Part shown: piece after piece, positions 1-6,688 of the stretch
How positions within the stretch are numbered: position 1 is the first letter of the stretch
Layout of the letters: the number at the start of each line of letters is the position of its first letter
Source of the DNA: Nostocales cyanobacterium HT-58-2
GTDB lineage: Bacteria; Cyanobacteriota; Cyanobacteriia; Cyanobacteriales; Nostocaceae
NCBI GenBank assembly: GCA_002163975.1
Contig: CP019636.1
Location: 1,613,001 to 1,677,000 of the forward strand
DNA length: 64,000 nt
Direction of reading: 5' to 3'
Notes under the pieces: generated by a model
Told to the model about the DNA's origin: nothing
The model's database searches: none
What the model saw: only the letters and a program-made list of their open reading frames with translations
Program-made: the position numbers and the translations under genes

Positions 1-509
1 CCGTCCGTAATGCTCAACGAGCCAAACAAGGTGAGAATAGCGTCAAGGAGCCTGTAAGGCGCGTACACAACGACTTCACCGCCAAATCCGGCTACACTCG
101 TGCCCGCAGAGAGTTAGCGGCGATTGGGTTGGATGATCCTGAGGTACTTTTGCAACATCGGTTTGCTGTGATCAACATCTGGCGACCAATTGCAGAACCG
201 ATACAGGAGTCTCCACTAGCAGTGTGCGACGCGCAGAGTATTGCATCAACAGACCTCGTGGCTGGCGACCTCGTATATCGCGATCGCGTCGGCGAGACAT
301 ATGCAGTTACCTACAACCCAGAGCATCGATGGTTCTACTTCCCGCAAATGCAACGGGACGAGGCGCTACTTATTAAGTGCTTCGACTCCGCAGAGGACGG
401 ACGAGCAAGATTTGCTGCCCACACCTCGTTCGACGATCCGACAAGCTCACCGAATGCCCCACCGCGCGAGAGTATCGAACTGCGGACGCTAGTTTTTTAT
501 CCTACTTAG
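1..509 (+). CDS. CmcJ/NvfI-family (GA4-desaturase-like) oxidoreductase, C-terminal part
   Basis: The frame is open from the window edge, so the gene is truncated on the left; a TTG at 129 is only an internal codon. The visible 169 residues include a VHNDFT segment near residue 22 (codons from position 3), a HRFAVINIWRP segment, YNPEHRWFYFP, and CFDSAEDGRARF followed by HTSFDDP and an ESIELRTLVFYP ending. This order is what I recall from the C-terminal half of CmcJ/NvfI-type proteins, a 2-oxoglutarate/Fe-oxygenase-like family found in fungi and bacteria. The substrate cannot be told from sequence. A 17-bp tandem duplication straddles the stop codon. Family assignment is from pattern memory and the precise reaction is unknown. 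Confidence 0.75.
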   Translation, partial: VRNAQRAKQGENSVKEPVRRVHNDFTAKSGYTRARRELAAIGLDDPEVLLQHRFAVINIWRPIAEPIQESPLAVCDAQSIASTDLVAGDLVYRDRVGETYAVTYNPEHRWFYFPQMQRDEALLIKCFDSAEDGRARFAAHTSFDDPTSSPNAPPRESIELRTLVFYPT

Positions 510-523
510 TTTTTTATCCTACA
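490..523. repeat. 17-bp tandem duplication at a stop codon
   Basis: Two copies of TAGTTTTTTATCCTAC(T/A) lie head to tail at 490-506 and 507-523. The second copy begins with the stop codon of the upstream gene. Just beyond, TAGATGGATG is also directly repeated. It looks like slippage and no function is evident. Confidence 0.7.
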
Positions 524-882
524 TAGATGGATGATAGATGGATGCCGCACATTATCTGAGGCATCCTAATACCGTTTGGAGCGGTATGGATATGCAGGGG
601 AAGAAGAAGTACTTTCAAGGATAGGGTTTTCAGAAAGGGGGATTGAAGCAGGTAAAATACACAACTGAAGTCACAGCGCAAAAATACGCAAGACAGATAC
701 CGCGAAGAATTGAAGGGTGTGGGAGGGGGAATGCAGCTAGGAAAGAGTTTAGTTGTAGCAAACTGCTGATTTCACCCAAAAAGCTAAAAATACTTATGGA
801 GCAGTTTCAGCATAGTTGCAGTTAGTACACTTTCGCTTATCATCGAGGATGCGCGGTCTTGAGAATTGATGTTTGCAGTTCG
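510..882. other. Non-coding stretch, no gene seen
   Basis: Short overlapping open frames in all directions have no recognisable composition or start signals. Apart from the tandem repeats near its left end I see nothing supportable here. Confidence 0.5.
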
Positions 883-1113
883 CTAGTGTGATTCGTTCTG
901 TCGAGCAGAAATTTCTGATGCATCGAGCGTCCGCCGTAATGCACACAGCATTTTGTTCGCCATCGCCGGACTGTATTGTTCCATCAGCACGAACCGTACC
1001 GGAGCAGTATGCTGGTAGCGTAACTTCGACAAATCGAGAGTTGAAGCGTTGCAGACATCCGACGTTAACAACCGGGCGATCGCATTGCAGATGCGATTTG
1101 CAGATGCGATCAA
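883..1113 (-). pseudogene. Relic of a tyrosine recombinase/integrase N-terminal domain
   Basis: The minus-strand frame contains LSKLRYQHTAPVRFVLMEQ followed by YSPAMANKMLCALRRTL. This resembles the SAM-like core-binding N-terminal domain of phage-type integrases, where the pattern YxPATxNxxLxALRxVLKEA is typical. The frame ends shortly after, with no catalytic R-H-R-Y domain. I read it as a decayed fragment, cut off near the left end of the adjacent IS982 copy. The resemblance is from memory over about 60 residues, so confidence is modest. Confidence 0.4.
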
Positions 1114-1194
1114 AGACTAATTTCAAAACGCCTCAACTTCTATCTTGGAACCCTCTGGAGACTTGCGAACCTTAACTTGACGTGAGTTCGACGT

Positions 1195-2106
1195 TTAGAA
1201 AACGGCAGGAGGTAGTGCAGGTAAATCTTTTGGGTAAATATCAATCGACGGTTTTTTGGGCAAATAGGTATAAGCAGCTAAACCAGCCATCAAGTTAACC
1301 AAAAAGTGAAATGGACTACGATGGCTGGAGTGTTCTATTTGACATATATTTTTCAGATGGTCATAGACCGACTCAATTACAGCGCGTTTGCGTAAGAGAA
1401 TCTTATCAATCAGTTTTCCCAAACAATTTTTCATTTTCTTCTTAGATTTTGTGACTAATTGTAACCCTCGCTCATATAACTCCTCAAATAATTTTTGAGA
1501 GATGTATCCTCTATCACCAAATAATTTACCAATTAAGTCACGAGTCATACCTGGAACTGGTTTTCGGTCATCCACGTTTGCTGGGGTTAGTGAAAATGCG
1601 AGTAATTCTCCGCAATCATTAATAATCAAATGCAGTTTAAATCCAAAGTGCCAGCCCACAGAGTTTTTGCCCCATTTTACTAACCCTTTAAATACCTTGT
1701 GAGAATGCGCCCGACAGTTGTGACAAACATTAATTGGCGTAGAATCGATAAAGCTAATCCCTGTCATTTCTCCTGTACGTGTATGTAAAAAGCAACATAA
1801 TAGCATTAAGCACCAAGGCATCAATTCCACAAACCGAGTGTAGCTGACCAAATTAGGAAATGCTTCACGCCAACTTGTCAGCACATGCAACTTGTAGAAT
1901 TCCATGAAAGTCTTATATCCACTGCCATGAAATGCGATGACTATTGTCATCACTTCTGATAAATGCATCCGGGAAGTGCTGCGCCTTTCTCCTGTTGTCG
2001 ATGGCAATTGTGGCACTTGCCGCCAGAGATTTTCCCATTGGTTACACAAATCATCTACATCGCAGAAAATTTGTGTGATATCGAGGCGAGATACAATGGT
2101 AGACAT
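1195..2106 (-). CDS. IS982-family transposase
   Basis: A DDE transposase of 303 residues, full length for the family. Visible catalytic blocks are SFIDSTP (first Asp), FGDRGYIS (second Asp) and RAVIESVYDHLKN (Glu). The N-terminus carries the LSEVMTIVIAFHGSGYKTF block typical of IS982. The gene fills the element almost from one inverted repeat to the other. No frameshift is seen, so it may be active. Upstream of the start lies an inverted repeat (2108-2115/2140-2147). Confidence 0.93.
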   Translation of the reverse strand: MSTIVSRLDITQIFCDVDDLCNQWENLWRQVPQLPSTTGERRSTSRMHLSEVMTIVIAFHGSGYKTFMEFYKLHVLTSWREAFPNLVSYTRFVELMPWCLMLLCCFLHTRTGEMTGISFIDSTPINVCHNCRAHSHKVFKGLVKWGKNSVGWHFGFKLHLIINDCGELLAFSLTPANVDDRKPVPGMTRDLIGKLFGDRGYISQKLFEELYERGLQLVTKSKKKMKNCLGKLIDKILLRKRAVIESVYDHLKNICQIEHSSHRSPFHFLVNLMAGLAAYTYLPKKPSIDIYPKDLPALPPAVF

Positions 2107-2107
2107 A

Positions 2108-2147
2108 GCCGAGACCTTGATTTTTCTTAGATATTTTTAGTCTCGGC
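2108..2147. repeat. Inverted repeat upstream of the transposase start
   Basis: GCCGAGAC at 2108-2115 is repeated inverted (GTCTCGGC) at 2140-2147, with a 24-nt loop. It sits directly in front of the transposase start on the minus strand, so it would form a hairpin in the leader RNA. Such hairpins often block translation from read-through transcripts in insertion sequences; that role is inference here. Confidence 0.55.
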
Positions 2148-2259
2148 ATTCTTTGTCACTTTTTGCCGATTCTCAATCAATCGTCGCGATCGCCTTTTTG
2201 TATCACCAGTTGAGAAACTCCTACATAGCAAGCTTTTTGTGCTTTCCTATCCGTCGAAC

Positions 2260-3248
2260 TCACGTCAGATTACCTTCTCTATGCAAAAACAATCCAGCTT
2301 CAGCGATGCCATTGCTGGTGATTGCCGTATGTAAATCACCAGTTGCTTCGTATGGAACAGGAACAAGAATGTGGTCTTGTAGATTTTGACCGACACCGGG
2401 CAAATCAACGACAACAGAAATCCCTTTTGTTCGTAATTGTGCTGCATCCCCAATGCCAGACAGCAGTAGCAACTTGGGCGAATCGAATGCGCCTGCACTA
2501 ACAATCACTTCCTGATCAGCCCTGACTTGGTGCTGTGTTCCCTTGTGCAGGTATTCTGCTCCAACGGCGCGAGTTCCTTCAAACAACAACCGAGTCACTA
2601 ATGCTCCAGTCATTATAGTCAAATTGGGACGATCAAGAATGGGCAGGAGGAAAGCAGCCGCAGCACTGTGCCGTTTTCCATCTTTGACCGTGAATTGAAA
2701 CGGTCCTACTCCTTCCTGCTGGATGCCATTGAAATCAGGGTTGTAGTCATAACCCAGTGTCATAGCAGCCTCTACGAATTGTTGAGTTATTGCGGCAGGA
2801 GCAATCACATCGGTCACACTCAACTCGCCATCTACACCGTGGTATTCGGAAGCACCGCGTTGTTGATTCTCAAATTTCTTGAAATAGGGCAATACATCCT
2901 GGTAACTCCAACCGGGATTCCCCAGTGACTGCCAGTGGTCATAATCGTGATGATTGCCTCTGATATAAAGCAGAAAATTGATAATTGATTGCTGCCTCCC
3001 AAGACTTTACCACGAGGACAAAAGATTGTGCGATTGTTGAGATACGGCTCTGGTTCAGAGAAGTATCCCCAGTCCACCTCGGTGCCAGGTAGAGTTGTGC
3101 AGTCCAACGGAATTTGAATCTCTGGTTTTGTATCTGGATTGCCCGCTTCGAGCAACAACACACTCGTGTTAGGGTCTTCGGTCAGACGGTTGGCAACCAC
3201 GCAGCCTGCTGACCCGGCACCAATCACAATGTAGTCATAGTGAGTCAT
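2260..3248 (-). pseudogene. GMC-family (choline dehydrogenase-like) oxidoreductase, frameshifted and truncated
   Basis: The start (3248) encodes an FAD-binding Rossmann motif, DYIVIGAGSAGCVVANRL, then PRGKVLGGS, the GMC signature 1 region. Near 2975-2990 the reading frame shifts: the expected continuation (YIRGNHHDYDHWQSLGNPGW) lies in a different frame, which then runs to 2260 through GAFDSPKLLLLSGIG (GMC signature 2). The protein stops at REGNLT, where the TGA is donated by the IS982 right end. Roughly the last third of a 500-residue family member, including the catalytic His region, is missing. It starts 52 bp downstream of the SDR gene, so the two were probably one operon. Confidence 0.88.
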
Positions 3249-3300
3249 AATTCTTTCTGCTTGTTAATTGTATGTCACAGTTTGCTTCTTCCTAAAATTG

Positions 3301-4239
3301 CTAACTGGCATGAGCCACAGTAGTTCCAACTAGCCACTCTAATGAGCGCGGCTGAAAATTGAGTTCCCGTTTTGCCTTGGCATTGGATGCCCCACGCATC
3401 TGAGTGCCGTAGTAGACGGCATCCGCACCACCAATTTGTAGCGCCTCTTCAACTGATATCTGCGGAGGAGGTGGTGCATTGAGCCAATGAGCAAAGGCAG
3501 GGAGCCACTCGCGCACTGCTAAGGGGCGATCATCAGTAATTAGGTAAATGCTGGGATTGCCTCGCTCAACTGCCGCAACTGTAGCGATCGCCGCATCCTC
3601 AACGTGTAACCACGACCATACGCCTTCTCCATTCCCAGTGACCGGGAATTGTTGGTGTCGCACCTGATTAGCAACATCGCCATCGACAGCAAACCAGGTG
3701 CCAGGTCCATAGAAGAAGCCATAACGGAGAACAATCCCTTCTAGGTTTGATGTTTCAAGGAGGCGACGCTCGATTTCGGTCACTGTAACAATGTCTGCTG
3801 CAACTGCAGGCGAGGCATCAACAGCTAGGGGCGTTTCTTCGTCTGCCAATCCCGTACCAGGAACTGCCCAGAATGCGATCGACTGCCTTAGATATCGACG
3901 CACACCTGCCGCTTGCGCTGCTGCCAGCACATTAGCACCTCCTTCTCGACGAATACGATGGTTGAGGGGTGCTGCTGCACTCATCGATTCGCCTGTGTAA
4001 GTCTTGGGTAGAGCAGTGAGTTGTTCAATCACCACTTCTGGTTGAGCTCGAACCAGAGCTGCTTTGACAGCATCGGCATCAAATACATCTGCGATCGCAG
4101 GTTCCACCCCTTGTTTCTCTAAAGTTTGCGCATTTTCTAAAGAACGGGTCAATGCAACGACATCGTGACCTAAACTGCGCAATTGTGCGATTAGCGGACG
4201 ACCGATCACTCCCGTCGCCCCTGCAACAAAAATCCTCAT
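3301..4239 (-). CDS. NAD(P)-dependent epimerase/dehydratase (extended SDR family)
   Basis: A 312-residue protein with the nucleotide-binding motif GATGVIG at residues 7-13. It continues with a VVALTRS segment that would contact the cofactor phosphate, an RYGFFYGPGTW block and WLHVEDAA, all usual in NAD-dependent epimerase-like proteins. The usual YxxxK catalytic pair is not evident, so it may be an atypical SDR. The start is an ATG preceded on the minus strand by AGGAGG. The substrate is unknown. It precedes the broken GMC oxidoreductase gene on the same strand. Confidence 0.82.
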   Translation of the reverse strand: MRIFVAGATGVIGRPLIAQLRSLGHDVVALTRSLENAQTLEKQGVEPAIADVFDADAVKAALVRAQPEVVIEQLTALPKTYTGESMSAAAPLNHRIRREGGANVLAAAQAAGVRRYLRQSIAFWAVPGTGLADEETPLAVDASPAVAADIVTVTEIERRLLETSNLEGIVLRYGFFYGPGTWFAVDGDVANQVRHQQFPVTGNGEGVWSWLHVEDAAIATVAAVERGNPSIYLITDDRPLAVREWLPAFAHWLNAPPPPQISVEEALQIGGADAVYYGTQMRGASNAKAKRELNFQPRSLEWLVGTTVAHAS

Positions 4240-4759
4240 TTATAAACCTCCTGTTAAAATCTGTGAAAACATTTATAGATAAGACGAAAGAGCATCGTTG
4301 GTAGTGACAACATGAGTTAGCTCAAATTTGAAATGGCGATCACCCACTCATAACTCAATTAGCAAGTTTAAGTTCTGCCACACCAAAAGTGTTGTTTAAA
4401 CCGACTTGTTAGGCTTATATCAGTAACTGCCTTCAGTTCTTCTTGATATTGAGAAGATGCAGCCCATCACGCCGCCTCAAATAATGAACTTAGAGTTGAC
4501 GCTCTCTTTTGCTCTCTTTTCAGACATCATCGCTTCTCCTGGTTCTTATACTGTCTAATAGATCTCTTGCATGAATGCTATAAAAGATTTGTAGGATGTG
4601 TTAGGACGAAGTCCGTAACGCATCTTCTGAGATTTGTTGCGCTGCTTTACTCTCTCATTCCCCTACACAAAATATTCGTGCAAGAGTTCTAATGAGTGGG
4701 GTTGATGCAATATTCAGACAAAAATAGTTTTGAGATAGCTTGCTTAAGCAGTAGTTGCA
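4240..4759. other. 520-bp spacer with a cyanobacterial palindromic repeat
   Basis: No gene is visible between the SDR and DsbA-like genes. The only notable structure is the dispersed GTTAGGACGAAGTCCGTAAC-type repeat at 4590-4625. The direct repeat GCTCTCTTTT also occurs twice near 4501-4520. Confidence 0.5.
4590..4625. repeat. Short dispersed hairpin repeat
   Basis: The stretch contains GTTAGGACGAAGTCCGTAAC, a GGAC/GTCC hairpin flanked by GTGTTA and GTAACGCATC. It matches my recollection of a very common intergenic repeat of cyanobacteria (GTGCGTTACG...CGTAACGCAC type). This copy is degenerate. Confidence 0.5.
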
Positions 4760-5308
4760 TTAGATGGATTGAGAATTTCTAGCTTGCGCGATCGCTGCGA
4801 GTAGTCTGTGTGTATCCCATGCGTCCTTATAGCGCACTCCGTTGACAAATAAAGCTGGCGTACTACTGACACCACTTTGTATGCCACCTTGAATGTTTTG
4901 AGTAACCCGTTCAGCGTGAACATGATCTGTCATGTCCCACAAGAATCGAGCAATGTCAAGCTGTAACTGATTGGCATACTCTAGAAGATATCCATTGTTA
5001 AGGGCATATTGATTTGCAAATAAGGTATTGTGCATCTGCCAAAACTTATTTTGTGCGGCGGCGGCTTCTGCCGCTTCTGCTGCCTTTTGTGCTTGCGGAT
5101 GAATGTGTATGCGGGGGAAATGGCGGAATACAAAGCACAATTGGCTCTGTTGTTGAATTTCTCTAATCATCCTGTTAACCTCACCACAGGAAAGACATTG
5201 ATAGTCACCGTATTCCACTAAAATGACTGAGGCATTCATTCCTCCTTGCGTATGGTCGTGTTCTGAAATTGGCATGAGAAGCCTGTTACCATCGCTTGTC
5301 TGACTCAT
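4760..5308 (-). CDS. DsbA-family thioredoxin-fold protein
   Basis: A 182-residue protein beginning with a segment like that of DsbA/Na+-antiporter-associated thioredoxin-fold proteins (HDHTQGGMNASVILVEYGDY). It has a CLSC redox motif at residues 38-41 and a cis-proline loop STPALFVNG near residue 150. The CxxC pair suggests disulfide exchange. No signal peptide is visible, so it is probably cytoplasmic. The tnpB element ends 22 bp upstream of its start, so its original promoter region may have been replaced. Confidence 0.85.
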   Translation of the reverse strand: MSQTSDGNRLLMPISEHDHTQGGMNASVILVEYGDYQCLSCGEVNRMIREIQQQSQLCFVFRHFPRIHIHPQAQKAAEAAEAAAAQNKFWQMHNTLFANQYALNNGYLLEYANQLQLDIARFLWDMTDHVHAERVTQNIQGGIQSGVSSTPALFVNGVRYKDAWDTHRLLAAIAQARNSQSI

Positions 5309-5338
5309 CGTTTTTTCATACGGTCTGTAGTTGACACT

Positions 5339-5359
5339 CCCACGGCTTGAAGCCGTGGG
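5339..5359. repeat. Right-end hairpin of the tnpB element
   Basis: CCCACGGCTT and AAGCCGTGGG are perfect inverted arms around a single G. On the element strand it lies between the tnpB stop and the GGAGTGTCAA terminus. This is where single-strand transposases bind and where a guide (omega/re-) RNA scaffold usually ends. Confidence 0.85.
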
Positions 5360-5368
5360 ATTCTTGGC

Positions 5369-6565
5369 TCAATGAATCAACTTGTCTAACTGAGTTTCCC
5401 CAATTAAATAGAGGTTGGTTTCTCCCCAAGCGTTATGAGTTTCGGTGTGCCCCACCGTACTTAATTGATATGCGGCTTGTTTTAGTGCTTTGTCTAAAAT
5501 GTTGATTGCTGCATTGTGGTCACGATCTAGCACACACCCACATTTACAAATATGAGTACGCACAGAAAGTGATTTCTTTACAATTTCCCCACAGTCAGAA
5601 CAGTTTTGACTAGTGTATTGAGGTGGAACACCAGACACTACTCGTCCATACACTTTGCCAAAATATTCTAACCACTGAGTGAATTGTGACCAACCAGCAT
5701 CACTAATTGACTTAGCAAGCCTACGGTTTTTAACCATGTTCCTTACTTGGAGTTTCTCAAAAGCCACAAAATCGTTAGATTTCACTACGCACAACGCCTG
5801 TTTGACAGCGTGGTCTTTACGCTGGCGAGAAACTTTTAAATGCTTGCGTCCTAACTTCTTAACTGCGCGTTTACGATTGTTAGAACCTTTCTGCTTACGA
5901 CTAAGCCGCTTTTGTAGTCGTTTCAAAGCTTTTTCTGATTTTCTCAAATGACGAGGATTTTCGACTTTGGAACCATTAGAATCGGTGTAGAAAGCTGATA
6001 GTCCTACATCCAACCCTATAGTCTTTCCCGTAGGTTGAATATCTACATTCCTGTCTGCTTGAATGCAGAATTGAACGTAGTATCCATCACTACGACGAAC
6101 AATTCTAACTCGTTTAATTTGGTCTATCTGATAATAATGCAAGTCGTATGTACCAATCAGCTTTAGCTTCCCAATCCCGCATTTATCAATGAAATTAATG
6201 TATTTGCGGTCATCAGATAGTTTCCATCCAGTCTGTTTGTACTCTACAGAACGGTTGTTTTTCTGAAACTGTGGGAAGCCTTTTTTACCCGGTTTCCCCG
6301 ACTTGCAATTATCGTAGAATCTTTGAATTGAGAAAGACGCTCTCTCTGTTGCAGCTTGTCTAGCCTGTGAATTCAGTTTATTGGCGAACTCGAATTCTTT
6401 AGCCAAGACAGCACTTAGCTTACTCAGTTCAGATAACTTAACACCACGATTGTCCATCCAAAACCGTATAGATTTATTCCGTACAAACTGAAATGTACGG
6501 ATAGCTTCATCAATTTTTTGATATTGCTCGACTCTCCCTTTGGCTTTGAATTCGTAGACAATCAT
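5369..6565 (-). CDS. tnpB: TnpB, RNA-guided nuclease of an IS200/IS605-like element
   Basis: A 398-residue protein, normal length for TnpB. RuvC-type catalytic residues are visible: D186 (in IGLDVGLS), E270 (in VAFEKLQ) and D347 (in LDRDHNAA). A zinc ribbon is formed by C322/C325 and C340/C344 (CSDC...CKCGC). The N-terminus has the YEFKAK...FQFVRNKSIRFW pattern of OrfB proteins. All catalytic positions appear intact, so nuclease activity is plausible. The guide RNA would come from the 3' end of this gene plus the right end, with the guide just outside (plus-strand about 5311-5330). Confidence 0.95.
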   Translation of the reverse strand: MIVYEFKAKGRVEQYQKIDEAIRTFQFVRNKSIRFWMDNRGVKLSELSKLSAVLAKEFEFANKLNSQARQAATERASFSIQRFYDNCKSGKPGKKGFPQFQKNNRSVEYKQTGWKLSDDRKYINFIDKCGIGKLKLIGTYDLHYYQIDQIKRVRIVRRSDGYYVQFCIQADRNVDIQPTGKTIGLDVGLSAFYTDSNGSKVENPRHLRKSEKALKRLQKRLSRKQKGSNNRKRAVKKLGRKHLKVSRQRKDHAVKQALCVVKSNDFVAFEKLQVRNMVKNRRLAKSISDAGWSQFTQWLEYFGKVYGRVVSGVPPQYTSQNCSDCGEIVKKSLSVRTHICKCGCVLDRDHNAAINILDKALKQAAYQLSTVGHTETHNAWGETNLYLIGETQLDKLIH

Positions 6566-6688
6566 GGTGTATTCCTAGTTATCGACCTGTTACTATTATA
6601 GACGTATTTATAATTACGTTGGTTCCCTAAACACAGATTTTAAAAAGCTTCACAGATATTTGGACGGCACCTGAAGGTGCAAACGCAT

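Larger units (their letters stand above)
1178..2267 (-). mobile_element. IS982-family insertion sequence with terminal inverted repeats
   Basis: Perfect 16-bp inverted repeats, TGACGTGAGTTCGACG, lie at 1178-1193 and, inverted, at 2252-2267. They flank one transposase gene. The element is about 1.09 kb, a normal size for IS982. Its right end interrupts a GMC oxidoreductase gene and supplies that gene's premature stop codon. The DNA beyond the left end is not the missing part of that gene, so a deletion or rearrangement accompanied or followed insertion. Exact outer bases and target duplications could not be settled. Confidence 0.85.

Noticed and set aside
794..1175. Overlapping open frames on both strands (110 aa minus, 100 aa plus)
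   Set aside because: No recognisable motifs apart from the integrase-like frame; they overlap each other and lack start signals.
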